Part shown: positions 30,995-37,806 of the stretch, piece after piece | Layout of the letters: every line of letters begins with the position of its first letter | How positions within the stretch are numbered: the first letter of the stretch is position 1 | Program-made: the position numbers and the translations under genes | Notes under the pieces: model-generated | The model's database searches: none | Told to the model about the DNA's origin: nothing | The model's input: the letters and a program-made list of their open reading frames with translations, nothing else | Assembly (NCBI RefSeq): GCF_014596515.1 | Contig: NZ_MSJQ01000249.1 | Coordinates: 1-64,000, forward strand | Source of the DNA: Streptomyces sp. CBMA156 | Lineage (GTDB): Bacteria; Actinomycetota; Actinomycetes; Streptomycetales; Streptomycetaceae | Length of the DNA: 64,000 nt | Direction: 5' to 3'

Positions 30995-31440
30995 CTACGC
31001 TGTGGTCCGCCACGGGTTACGCAGCGAGAGCATCGGGGTGTCGACGTAGAGCCTCGTCGCGGTGCTGTGCAGCGCCTCCCGCAGGTACGGGTGGAGGACG
31101 GTGATCCCGATCCGGTCGATGAACCGCTGCTCCAGGTCCTTCGCCAGCTCGAACGGCTCGCCGACGGAGAACGCGGCCACCGCGTCGATGGCGAACTCCG
31201 CCTGGGCGTTGACCAGCTCAAGGCGGCACCGCACCTCCAGTACGCCCCCTCGTTCCGGTCGCGGAGCCATGCGCTCAGCGTCGTACCGGTGCTTGGCTCC
31301 TCGGAGGCTTCCTGCCGGTCGAAGAGGCGGCGGCCCGAGACCTCCAGGAACATCACGTCCAGAAGGTCGGCGGCGCCGGCGATCTCGTCGAGAGATTCGA
31401 ACCGCCGCACCGTCTTGCGCGTGGACCGGCCCGCCGTCAC
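30995..31440 (-). pseudogene. Frameshifted SecB-like chaperone of a toxin-antitoxin-chaperone module
   Basis: Two overlapping minus-strand frames together make one SecB-like protein. The first runs from a GTG at 31440 (RRFESLDEIAGAADLLDVMF to SAWLRDRNEG). The second gives EVRCRLELVNAQAEFAIDAVAAF and ends FIDRIGITVLHPYLREAL, typical of SecB-like proteins that protect HigA antitoxins. The frames would join exactly (NEGGVLEVRC) if the C-run at 31245-31249 had six bases instead of five. So a single-base deletion in a homopolymer breaks the gene, or it is a sequencing error. It lies 21 bp downstream of the HigA-like gene. Read as is, the product would end in unrelated Arg/Ser-rich sequence. Confidence 0.7.
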
Positions 31441-31461
31441 GCGGTCACCGGGCGCCGGCTG

Positions 31462-31764
31462 TCAGGCGGGTGCGACTGCAGAGCAGGTGTGGCCGACCAT
31501 GATGTGGAGCCTGGCGCCGATGGCCCGTGCATAGCGCTGCAGGGTGGAGTAGCGGGCGTCGCCGCCGATGCGTTCGAATTCGGAGACGGTCGACTGCGAC
31601 GTTCCCATGCGCTGTGCGACCTCGCGCTGGGTAAGACCCCGCTTCTGGCGGGCCACGACCAGTGACTCGACCAGCTCGGCGTAGGCCTCGGAGTCTTCCA
31701 GCGCCGCTGCGGTGCGGGGGTCGTTCGGGTCGATACCGAGTAGATCATGCAGTGTGGGTGCCAT
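31462..31764 (-). CDS. HigA-like XRE-family antitoxin
   Basis: A 100-residue DNA-binding protein with an HTH_XRE domain at about 35-90 (ARQKRGLTQREVAQRMGTSQSTVSEF in two parts, then STLQRYARAIGARL). This is the antitoxin of HigBA-type systems: it binds toxin and represses its own operon. The ATG at 31764 has a strong GGAGGAA 6 nt upstream. The reading frame continues upstream without a stop into a toxin remnant, so a 153-residue fusion could also be made. A SecB-like chaperone gene follows, as in toxin-antitoxin-chaperone systems such as the one known in Mycobacterium tuberculosis. Confidence 0.8.
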   Translation of the reverse strand: MAPTLHDLLGIDPNDPRTAAALEDSEAYAELVESLVVARQKRGLTQREVAQRMGTSQSTVSEFERIGGDARYSTLQRYARAIGARLHIMVGHTCSAVAPA

Positions 31765-31923
31765 GGTCTTCCTCCCTCCCGTTGTTCCTGCAGTCTCGAC
31801 CCGGTGCATCAGGGTGTGGAGCTTGGCCCGCTCGTGCGTGGCGAGCCGGGCCTTCTCCAACTCCTTGAGTACAGGCGCCGATCCGTCCGCGCCCTCGTAG
31901 AAGGCCCACTCACGTTCGTTCAA
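31765..31923 (-). pseudogene. N-terminal remnant of a HigB/RelE-like toxin fused in frame to HigA
   Basis: The 53 codons upstream of HigA read EWAFYEGADGSAPVLKELEK then HERAKLHTLMHRVETAG, which matches the first 45 or so residues of phage-Gp49/HigB toxins (FYxxxxGxSPVxxxL...KxxxxxxxLxxxG). The C-terminal two-thirds, with the catalytic and ribosome-binding residues, is missing: the frame passes directly into the antitoxin RBS and start. The apparent start is TTG at 31923. This is best explained by an internal deletion of about 200 bp that removed the toxin. The family assignment rests on motif recall. Confidence 0.65.
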
Positions 31924-32019
31924 CTCCCACCCGCCATGCGTCTCACCTAAATGCGCTTATAGGAAGTCTAGGGGCGAGTGGGGTCATCTTGGGTCGGGTG
32001 TCACATTATGGGTGTCACC

Positions 32020-32892
32020 TCAAGAGGCTTGGGTGGATGGGACGTTGTCGCGGAGGAGCGCGCCCCGGGCGCGGGCGGCGTGGGCGTGGACGGCGGTGGG
32101 GGAGAGGCGGCCGGGGTGGCGGGGCGGCGGGTTCGTGGGGGTGCCGCCGTGGCAGGTGCGACAGAGGCCGCCGAGGAGGGCGTGGGTGCGGCACGGGGTG
32201 CGGCAGGCGGTGCATTCGAGGATGCGGGCGGACTGTGGCTGTGGCTGCTGCTGGGGCCGCGGGCGTTCCGGGGGGAGCTTGTCGAGCAGGCGGCGGCGGG
32301 TGAAGGCCGCCGGGCTGTGGACGCCGTCCCGGGGCAGGCCCGCCGTGAGTGCGGCGGTGAAGAGGGCCGGGGTGGTGCCCCGGGTCAGCCACTCGGCGGC
32401 CAGCGGTTCGAGGGTGGCGCAGTCGGCGGCGGAGAGGGCGAGGCGGGGGTCGGCGAGGCCGAGGCCGGCGAGGGCGGCGTAGGCGGCCGAGACGGGGGAG
32501 GTGCGGTTGCGCGTTCGCTCCGTCGGGGGATCGGGGGCGGCCGAGGTTGACGCCTCGCCGGTGGCGAGGAAGCCGGTCCACCAGGCGTCGGGGCGGGGGG
32601 TGCGGGAGAAGTAGGTGTGGAACACCCAGCGGCAGTCGGTGGAGCTGAGGCGTTCGCGGACGCGGCGCAGGTGGCCTGCGGTGGAGAGCCTGGTGAGGGC
32701 GGTGCGGCAGGCCATCTGCCCGTAGTGGGGCTGGAGGACGGCGAGGGTCTTGACGTCCATGGCGGCGCCGTCGGGGAGGTGGTCGATGAGCGAGGCGAGG
32801 TAGGCCTCGCGGGCCGGGAGGTGGGCGAAGTCGGTCGCGGAGCGGGGGAGTTGCTCCGGCGCGGACTGCTTGCCGTACCCGGGCGCGGCCAT
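32020..32892 (-). CDS. Streptomycete winged-helix regulator with C-terminal Cys4 zinc-ribbon-like motif
   Basis: A 290-residue protein of a type common in Streptomyces accessory regions. Residues 20-110 (FAHLPAREAYLASLIDHLPDG, LSTAGHLRRVRERL, CRWVFHTYFSRTPRP) resemble a MarR-like winged helix. Residues 225-260 have two Cys pairs (CTACRTPC and LCRTC) that could bind zinc. The role is unknown; transcriptional regulation is inferred. The start is uncertain: ATG 32892 or a GTG at 32916, neither with a good Shine-Dalgarno. Arg/Pro/Ala-rich composition suggests rapid drift. Confidence 0.65.
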   Translation of the reverse strand: MAAPGYGKQSAPEQLPRSATDFAHLPAREAYLASLIDHLPDGAAMDVKTLAVLQPHYGQMACRTALTRLSTAGHLRRVRERLSSTDCRWVFHTYFSRTPRPDAWWTGFLATGEASTSAAPDPPTERTRNRTSPVSAAYAALAGLGLADPRLALSAADCATLEPLAAEWLTRGTTPALFTAALTAGLPRDGVHSPAAFTRRRLLDKLPPERPRPQQQPQPQSARILECTACRTPCRTHALLGGLCRTCHGGTPTNPPPRHPGRLSPTAVHAHAARARGALLRDNVPSTQAS

Positions 32893-33003
32893 GGCGGTAT
32901 TGTCGTGGGTAGCCACAGGATCGAGCTCGCATTTCGATCGTGCCGGTCAGACCCCCGTTCGGTGTTGGAGCACCGGCCGGGGGTTGTTTCGTTGGTGCGC
33001 ACG

Positions 33004-33031
33004 CTACACGGGGGAACCCGCTGTGGTGTAG
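33004..33031. promoter_or_regulatory. Inverted repeat upstream of the winged-helix gene
   Basis: CTACAC (33004-33009) and GTGTAG (33026-33031) form a spaced dyad about 110 bp upstream of the gene start, in the 212-bp spacer 32893-33104. It could be an operator. Evidence is only symmetry. Confidence 0.25.
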
Positions 33032-33104
33032 TCGTGACGATAAGTCATATGTGCTGCGTGCAGGGGTGGTTGGAAGGTTCTTACCCACCCATTCCGCTAA
33101 AGGG

Positions 33105-33305
33105 TCACTCGGCTCGTGGCACTTGAGCTTCGGAGGCGAAGGAGACGAAGGCGGCCCAGGCCTCGGGGGAGAAGGTGAGGGTGGGTCCGCTGGTGTCCTT
33201 GGAGTCGCGGACGTGGACGGTGGAGGGGAGGGCGGCGACTTCGACACACTCGTTGCCATCGTGGTTGCTGTAGCTAGAGCGGTGCCATGGCATGGGGGCA
33301 GTCAT
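33105..33305 (-). CDS. DUF397 protein
   Basis: A 66-residue protein with the DUF397 pattern: WHRSSYSNHDGNECVEVA, VRDSKDTSGPTLTFSPEAWAAF. In Streptomyces these small proteins pair with XRE/DUF5753 regulators and HATPase proteins and act in development or antibiotic control (for example the WhiJ system). Its ATG at 33303-33305 overlaps the stop of the upstream XRE gene by 4 bp, so the two are translationally coupled. Confidence 0.9.
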   Translation of the reverse strand: MTAPMPWHRSSYSNHDGNECVEVAALPSTVHVRDSKDTSGPTLTFSPEAWAAFVSFASEAQVPRAE

Positions 33306-34087
33306 AGTTGCTCCATTGTCTTCCGGATGAACTGTGCGGATTCCCGTGCGTTCAGGGCCTGTGCGCGGATCCTTGCGTGGCGTCGGCTGAGTTCACCCAC
33401 GAGGCGCGGGTCGGAGTGGAGGGCGTTCGTTCCGTGTGTCTCAACATACGCGTACTGCTCGTTGTTGATCATCTCCAGGATGATGAGCGATCCGGAGAGT
33501 CCGGAGGGAGTGATCTGCCCGGCGGGGATGACGTGGATCCGCACGTTGTGTGAGTCTTCGAACTCCAGCAGCCGGCGGAGCTGCTCCTTCATGACGTCCT
33601 TGCCGACGATGGCAGTGTGGAAGGCGGCTTCGTAGATGGTGAAGCTGAACAGCGCCTCGGGCTCCGTGAGCCGCTCCTGCCGCTTGAGGCGGATCGCCAG
33701 GCGTTCTTCGGAGATGGCGTTGTTCACGGGTGGAATGGGCTGGCTGAGGAGTGCCCGGGCGTAGTTCTCGGTCTGCAACAAGCCCGGGATGTGAAGGGCC
33801 TCGTAGAAGTAGCAGGCGACTGCCTCCTTCTCGACTTCGAAGATGGTATCGCTGCTTGCCGGCCTGTTCTCCGGGGCGAGGTAGGGGTGCGCCCCCACCA
33901 GCAGGCCCTTGGCGTCGCACAGTTCGTCGGCCGCCTGAAGCAACTTGAGCGACGGCCTTCTCCTCCCCGCCTCCATCGACCGCACGCTCTCGATGTCGTA
34001 GTGGGATTCCGCGGCCAACTGCTCCCGGGTCACGCCCGCGAGGGTGCGCCACCGCTTGAGCTGATCGCCGCAGTACTTCCACGACAT
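33302..34087 (-). CDS. XRE-family regulator with DUF5753 domain (WhiJ-like)
   Basis: A 261-residue protein: HTH_XRE at 5-65 (LKRWRTLAGVTREQLAAES, SMEAGRRRPSL), then DUF5753 (IPGLLQTENYARALL, IRLKRQERLTEP, VIPAGQITPSGLSGSLIILE), the standard layout of the WhiJ-like family. The ATG at 34087 (MSWKYCGDQL) has AAGGA 8 nt upstream and is preferred to a GTG at 34111. It forms an operon with DUF397 and diverges from an HATPase gene, the classical three-gene set. A palindrome between the divergent genes is a likely operator. Confidence 0.9.
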   Translation of the reverse strand: MSWKYCGDQLKRWRTLAGVTREQLAAESHYDIESVRSMEAGRRRPSLKLLQAADELCDAKGLLVGAHPYLAPENRPASSDTIFEVEKEAVACYFYEALHIPGLLQTENYARALLSQPIPPVNNAISEERLAIRLKRQERLTEPEALFSFTIYEAAFHTAIVGKDVMKEQLRRLLEFEDSHNVRIHVIPAGQITPSGLSGSLIILEMINNEQYAYVETHGTNALHSDPRLVGELSRRHARIRAQALNARESAQFIRKTMEQL

Positions 34088-34201
34088 CGGGTTTTCCTTC
34101 GGCACGCTCACGGTCCCGGGCCCCTCCCTGCCCTGGTCGCAGGGCGGTTCAAGCTCTCGCTGTACAAATGGCGTTACTGCTGAGGCTATGCCCGGCTGCC
34201 G

Positions 34202-34214
34202 ACCCTTGAAGGGT
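34202..34214. promoter_or_regulatory. Palindromic operator candidate in the WhiJ-like divergent region
   Basis: ACCCTT-G-AAGGGT is a perfect palindrome midway in the 186-bp spacer between the XRE gene (leftward) and the HATPase gene (rightward). Its position fits an autoregulatory site for the XRE protein. It has not been compared with known sites. Confidence 0.4.
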
Positions 34215-34273
34215 GAAAAGGCCGAACTCAGCCCTCACGAGTGAAGCCCCCGTACACCCCCCCAAGGACTCTG

Positions 34274-34708
34274 ATGCTCACTCAGCCCGTCGACCTCGTC
34301 GAGTGGATGTTCCCCCGCCTCCCCCGCAGCGCCGGCCGCGCCCGCGTCCGCTTCATCCGGCAGGTCTTCGAGTGGGAGGTGCCGATCGACTCCGCCGAGA
34401 CCGGCCTGATCCTCCTCAGCGAACTCGTCACCAACGCCTGCCGTCACGCCCGCTCCCAGCGTGACCGGATGATCGGCGTGCGCGTCGTCCTCCCCACCGA
34501 CTCCCTCCTCCGGATCGAGGTCTCCGACGGGAACACCGAGCTTCCGAAGATCCGCCACACCACCCCCGACGACGAGTCCGGCCGTGGCCTCGAACTCGTC
34601 GCCGCCCTCGCCACCTCCTGGGGCGCCCACCTCCGGGGCGAGGGCTACGCCGGCAAGACCGTCTGGTGTGAACTCGCCCTCCCCACCCCGGCCAACCCCC
34701 ACGACTGA
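34274..34708 (+). CDS. HATPase_c regulatory protein of the WhiJ-like triad
   Basis: A 144-residue single-domain Bergerat ATPase: N box LLSELVTNACRHA, G1 EVSDGN, G2 ESGRGLELVAALATSWG. It is an anti-sigma-like or serine kinase protein, cytosolic. The ATG at 34274 (MLTQPVDLVEW) has AAGGA 5 nt upstream. It diverges from the XRE-DUF397 pair, and the three are inferred to work together. The first copy of the accessory-region palindrome follows its stop. Confidence 0.85.
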   Translation: MLTQPVDLVEWMFPRLPRSAGRARVRFIRQVFEWEVPIDSAETGLILLSELVTNACRHARSQRDRMIGVRVVLPTDSLLRIEVSDGNTELPKIRHTTPDDESGRGLELVAALATSWGAHLRGEGYAGKTVWCELALPTPANPHD

Positions 34709-34746
34709 CTTTGTTGCCCCACCCCACAGCGGCCGCCCCACCCCGC

Positions 34747-34779
34747 GCGCGAGAAGTCGACCCCGCCGACTTCTCGCGC
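34747..34779. repeat. Accessory-region palindrome, copy 1
   Basis: Arms GCGCGAGAAGTCG and CGACTTCTCGCGC, 13 bp perfect, loop of 7 nt, between the HATPase gene and the Phd-VapC pair. The first of a family of seven. Confidence 0.9.
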
Positions 34780-34824
34780 CACGTGGGTGCCGAAACCCTC
34801 GTCCCTCGCCTTCGGGCCCCGTCT

Positions 34825-34835
34825 CAGATAATCTG
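34825..34835 (+). promoter_or_regulatory. Promoter/operator candidate of the Phd-VapC pair
   Basis: CAGAT-A-ATCTG is a perfect palindrome 5 bp before the antitoxin ATG and contains GATAAT, a good -10. No Shine-Dalgarno is present, so the transcript is probably leaderless, and the antitoxin could repress by covering the -10. Confidence 0.45.
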
Positions 34836-34840
34836 ATTCC

Positions 34841-35092
34841 ATGAGGCTGATGACTGCAACAGAGGCTTCGAGAAGCTTCGCCGCCGTGCTGGACTCGGCG
34901 GAGCACGGCGAGACGATCGTCGTCACCCGAGGCGGTCGCCGCATTGCGGTGATCGGGCCGGCACCCTCGGGCAACGGAGCCGCGCTGAATGACGTTCTCC
35001 GGCGGTTCGGGCCGGATGAGGACTTTGCGGCGGACGTGGCATCCGCTCGCTCCCTGCTCGACGACAAGGTGACCGAGTGGCCCGCCGACTGA
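34841..35092 (+). CDS. Phd/YefM-family antitoxin
   Basis: An 83-residue antitoxin with the Phd/YefM DNA-binding fold: MTATEASRSFAAVLDSAEHG, ETIVVTRGGRRIAVIGPAP, and a C-terminal toxin-binding tail with DDKVTEWPAD. It neutralises the overlapping PIN-domain toxin and probably represses the operon. It overlaps the toxin gene by 16 bp. A second ATG three codons downstream (34850) is a possible start. It lies in a region dense in accessory genes and palindromes. Confidence 0.88.
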   Translation: MRLMTATEASRSFAAVLDSAEHGETIVVTRGGRRIAVIGPAPSGNGAALNDVLRRFGPDEDFAADVASARSLLDDKVTEWPAD

Positions 35093-35484
35093 TTCTCGAC
35101 ACGGGTGTTCTGATTCAGGCAGAACGGAACGGAACCGGTGAACTGTTCCACCCCGGTGACGACGTGGCCATCTCTGCGATCACCGCAGCCGAACTGCACC
35201 TCGGAGTGGAGCTGGCCGACGATACTCGTCGGCCTCGACGGCAGAGCTTCGTGGACGCGGTCCTCGCGGTGGTCCCGGTGGAGGACTACACACCGGAAAC
35301 GGCCCGGATCCACGCGAGGCTGATGGCGCACGTCCGCAGGCAGGGCAAACCGCGGGGCGCCCATGATCTGATCATCGCAGCGACCGCGGTGGCCACCGCC
35401 CGGGTGCTGGTCACCACGGACGCTTCCGCCGGATTCGCGGACCTGCCCGGCGTCCAAGCGATTACGCTCGGTCTCTTCAGCTGA
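35077..35484 (+). CDS. vapC: VapC-type PIN-domain ribonuclease toxin
   Basis: A 135-residue PIN-domain toxin expected to cleave RNA (tRNA or rRNA in characterised VapCs). The acidic metal-binding set is intact: Asp8 (LILDTGVLI), Glu39 (ITAAELHLG), Asp97 (GAHDLIIAATA) and Asp115 (LVTTDASAGF). The GTG start at 35077 lies inside the antitoxin gene, so translation is coupled. With all catalytic residues present, the pair appears functional, unlike the decayed HigBA-SecB module nearby. Confidence 0.9.
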   Translation: MARRLILDTGVLIQAERNGTGELFHPGDDVAISAITAAELHLGVELADDTRRPRRQSFVDAVLAVVPVEDYTPETARIHARLMAHVRRQGKPRGAHDLIIAATAVATARVLVTTDASAGFADLPGVQAITLGLFS

Positions 35485-35489
35485 GGGCC

Positions 35490-35522
35490 GCGCGAGAAGT
35501 CGACCCCGCCGACTTCTCGCGC
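35490..35522. repeat. Accessory-region palindrome, copy 2
   Basis: Same 13-bp arms and 7-nt loop as copy 1. It lies 5 bp after the vapC stop and between convergent vapC and mepB-like genes. Confidence 0.9.
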
Positions 35523-35572
35523 AGGGCCCCGCCGGGTGGGGCGGTCACGCGGGCATGACGGTGGACCCGAAC

Positions 35573-36097
35573 CTACGGGTGGTAGAGGGCCCGGGCCCGC
35601 GCCAGGTCGACCGGCCCGCCCTCTCCGAGGCGCAGGAAGTACTCCACCTGCCACGCCTGGGTGCCGTGGGCCTGGCGACTGGTGGTGGTCACCCAGGGCG
35701 GGTAGACGCGGAACGCCCGCTTCCCGCCGGTGCGGTTCCGGGACACGATGCCGCGCTCGCACAGCACCTCCCGCGGGAACACGAACTGGCCGACGCGGTC
35801 GCCGTCGCGACTGCTGACGACGAAGAGGTCGACCCCGTCGCTCGTGTCGAAGGGCCGGATCGGTCCTTCGTCGGACCGCAGCCAGAAGGTGACGAACTGG
35901 CCGGCCTTCGTCGGAGTCGTCTTGGCCACGCGGAACCGCACCGAGAGCCGGTCGAGCGTGAACCCGTGAGCCACGTACTCGGCACTCTCCGGTTCGGGCA
36001 CGGGCTGTGAGCAGCTGAAGCCGCTCGGGTCGTACACCGAGGCCTTCGCCGCCAGCAGGTCGCCGTGAAGCCCCGCCCACGGCCGATTCGTCGACAT
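35573..36097 (-). CDS. MepB-family protein
   Basis: A 174-residue protein resembling MepB, the third product of the staphylococcal mepRAB operon: LLAAKASVYDPSGF, SAEYVAHGFTLDRLSVRFRVAKTTPTKAGQFVTFW in two stretches, DGVDLFVVSSRDGDRVGQFVF, GKRAFRVYPPW. The biochemical function is unknown; recent proposals include nucleic-acid binding. The ATG at 36097 has AGGA 8 nt upstream. The longer reading upstream of it runs through palindrome copy 3 and is not coding. Confidence 0.82.
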   Translation of the reverse strand: MSTNRPWAGLHGDLLAAKASVYDPSGFSCSQPVPEPESAEYVAHGFTLDRLSVRFRVAKTTPTKAGQFVTFWLRSDEGPIRPFDTSDGVDLFVVSSRDGDRVGQFVFPREVLCERGIVSRNRTGGKRAFRVYPPWVTTTSRQAHGTQAWQVEYFLRLGEGGPVDLARARALYHP

Positions 36098-36142
36098 CCC
36101 CGCATCCTGCCACCACCGAATCGCCCGGCTCACCCGCGACCT

Positions 36143-36175
36143 GCGCGAGAAGTCGACCCCGCCGACTTCTCGCGC
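36143..36175. repeat. Accessory-region palindrome, copy 3
   Basis: Same arms and loop as copies 1 and 2, with an extra T-A pair. It lies between divergent genes (mepB-like and the 37-residue peptide), so it cannot be a terminator for either. Confidence 0.9.
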
Positions 36176-36274
36176 ATGCGCCCCCGGTCCGCTTCCGCAC
36201 GCCGGTCGACCCGGATGCGGCGCGGCGCCAGGATGGCAACCGGTTGTGTCCGTCTCATCATCAGGAGGGGCAGC

Positions 36275-36388
36275 ATGGGAGAACACTCGAAGCCGCCGCA
36301 GGACCCGAGCCAGGGGACTCCCCCGCCGAACAACGCCGATGGGAAGGTCACCCCGCCGCCGCCGAGCAACGGCAAGCACAAGAAGTGA
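36275..36388 (+). CDS. 37-residue Pro/Lys/Asn-rich peptide, candidate RiPP precursor
   Basis: A small ORF with a strong Shine-Dalgarno (AGGAGGGG at 36263-36270) and an ATG 5 nt later. The product is hydrophilic, with Pro-rich blocks (TPPPNN, TPPPPSNG), a basic tail KHKK and only two Asp residues. One of these, Asp22, is in a DG pair (NNADGKV), the context most prone to aspartimide formation. Its stop codon overlaps the start of a PCMT/PIMT-like methyltransferase (TGATG), so both are translated together. It has no signal peptide and no Cys. A precursor role is inferred from coupling and the DG site; an unrelated small protein is possible. Confidence 0.65.
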   Translation: MGEHSKPPQDPSQGTPPPNNADGKVTPPPPSNGKHKK

Positions 36389-37554
36389 TGCCGAGCGACG
36401 ACGGGAGCCTGACCGGGTACCGGGCAGGCCTGCACGTGGAGATGGAGCAGCGCGGGGCGTGGCCGGAGGACTCGCCGTGGCTGCGCGAGGCCTTCGCCGC
36501 GCTGCCACGAGACCGGTTCGCGCCGGACCGGTTGTGGCGGTGGGACGGTTGGGCCTACGTGCCGGTCGACCGGGAGGACGACCCGGGCGGGTGGGCCGCC
36601 GAGCTGTACGCCGGCGTCGACGCGCCGGCCGTCACCCAGCTCACCGGCGGCCTCCCGTCGTCGTCGCTGTCCGCGCCCTCCGTGGTGTCGGACATGCTGG
36701 ACAGCCTCAGGGTGGAGCCGGGGCACCGGGTGTGGGACGTCGGCACCGGCCAGGGCTGGTCGGCGGCGCTGGCCGCCTGGCGGGCCGGGCCCGGCCTGGT
36801 GGTCACCACCGAGGTGGACGAGCGCCTGGCCGCGTTCGCCCGGGCCAGGCTCGCGGACGCCGGACTCGACGTCGAGGCAGCGGCAGGCGACGGCACCGGC
36901 GGCGGGTTGCCCGGTGGCGGCAGGGTCGACCGGCTCCACGCCACCTACGCCGTCGAGATCGTCCCGTGGTCCTGGGTGGAGGCGGTGCGCCCGGGCGGAC
37001 GGATCGTCTACCCCTGGGGACGACTCGGATACGTCGCCCTCACCGTCGCCGACGACGGCGCCGCGCACGGCTGGGTCCACGGCCTGGCCCAGTTCATGGG
37101 CGACCGGCACGGTCCGGCCCAGCCGAGCAGTGGGCCCGCCGCGTACGCGCGGGTGCGTGGCGGCGCCGAACCCGAGGCCTGCCGGCCGCTGGACCGCGAC
37201 CCGGCGGGCCTGGAGGACTGGCACCTCAGGTTCGCGCTGCGCGTCGCCGTCCCGGACGCCGTGCTGTTCACCGACCGGAGCGGGGGCGGGCCGACCACCG
37301 TGGTCCACGACGGAGACCGTTCGTGGGCCGAGATCCGTCAGGACGGGGGTGGCGGGCCCTCGTTGTCGCAGGGCGGTCCGCGCCGCATCGGCGACGAACT
37401 GGTGGCCGCCTGGTCCCAGTGGGAGGAGCTCGGCCGCCCCGAACTCTACGACTACGGCGTCACCGTCACCGCCGACTCCCAGTGGGCGTGGCAGGGCGAC
37501 CAGGACACCGGCCCGCGCTGGCCGATCGGAGGTCTGGACCCGGGCGCGCGGTGA
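36388..37554 (+). CDS. PCMT/PIMT-like protein methyltransferase coupled to a small peptide
   Basis: A 388-residue SAM-dependent methyltransferase of the protein-L-isoaspartate O-methyltransferase type. It has an N-terminal segment FAALPRDRFAPDRLWRWDG, APAVTQLTGGLPSSSLSAPS before motif I, SAM-binding motif I VWDVGTGQGWSAALAAW (about 115-131) and an acidic strand VVTTEVDE. A C-terminal extension of about 170 residues is absent from housekeeping PIMT. Such long PIMTs occur in RiPP loci (graspetides, lanthipeptides, imiditides), where they methylate Asp to form aspartimide. No ATP-grasp, LanM or lasso genes are nearby. The ATG at 36388 overlaps the peptide stop by one base. A long hairpin ends the unit. 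Confidence 0.85.
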   Translation: MPSDDGSLTGYRAGLHVEMEQRGAWPEDSPWLREAFAALPRDRFAPDRLWRWDGWAYVPVDREDDPGGWAAELYAGVDAPAVTQLTGGLPSSSLSAPSVVSDMLDSLRVEPGHRVWDVGTGQGWSAALAAWRAGPGLVVTTEVDERLAAFARARLADAGLDVEAAAGDGTGGGLPGGGRVDRLHATYAVEIVPWSWVEAVRPGGRIVYPWGRLGYVALTVADDGAAHGWVHGLAQFMGDRHGPAQPSSGPAAYARVRGGAEPEACRPLDRDPAGLEDWHLRFALRVAVPDAVLFTDRSGGGPTTVVHDGDRSWAEIRQDGGGGPSLSQGGPRRIGDELVAAWSQWEELGRPELYDYGVTVTADSQWAWQGDQDTGPRWPIGGLDPGAR

Positions 37555-37597
37555 CTGTTCCCGGCTCCTCCGGCTCCTCCGGCTGAACGGTGTGGAC

Positions 37598-37632
37598 GGC
37601 CGCGCCATCGCCGAACCGGCGAAGGCGCGGCC
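37598..37632 (+). terminator. Hairpin terminator after the methyltransferase gene
   Basis: A 9-bp stem (37598-37606 with 37624-37632) is stacked on a 6-bp inner stem (37608-37613 with 37617-37622). It forms one long hairpin 44 bp after the stop codon. Confidence 0.7.
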
Positions 37633-37692
37633 TCGCGGGCGCCATGAGTGGCCGGTCCCGCCTCGGCCCTGTCCGCAAGACCGACTGACGCC

Positions 37693-37723
37693 GCGCGAGA
37701 AGTCGGCCCGGCCGACTTCCCGC
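37693..37723. repeat. Accessory-region palindrome, copy 4
   Basis: Arms GCGAGAAGTCGG and CCGACTTCCCGC, 12 bp with one A-C mismatch, loop 5 nt. It lies between the convergent methyltransferase and protease genes, beyond the separate methyltransferase terminator. Confidence 0.85.
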
Positions 37724-37806
37724 ACTGGCGGTCGGCTGGGCGTCGGGGCGGAGCAACCGGCTGAGTCAGGGGGTGAGTACGAGGCCGACCCCTCCGCCGG
37801 CCCGGG

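Noticed and set aside
31385-31402. GGTTCGAATCT on the minus strand, like a tRNA T-loop
   Set aside because: It is codons for VRRFESL in the SecB-like frame; no acceptor or anticodon stems surround it. No tRNA or rRNA was found in the window.
34747-36175. Recurring peptide AREVGGVDFSR in several hypothetical frames
   Set aside because: It is only the translation of the dispersed palindrome read by chance in spurious frames, not a protein motif.
35573-36508. 311-residue reading that includes the MepB-like protein
   Set aside because: Its first 137 codons run through palindrome copy 3 and antisense to the peptide and methyltransferase genes; ATG 36097 has an RBS and matches the family N terminus.
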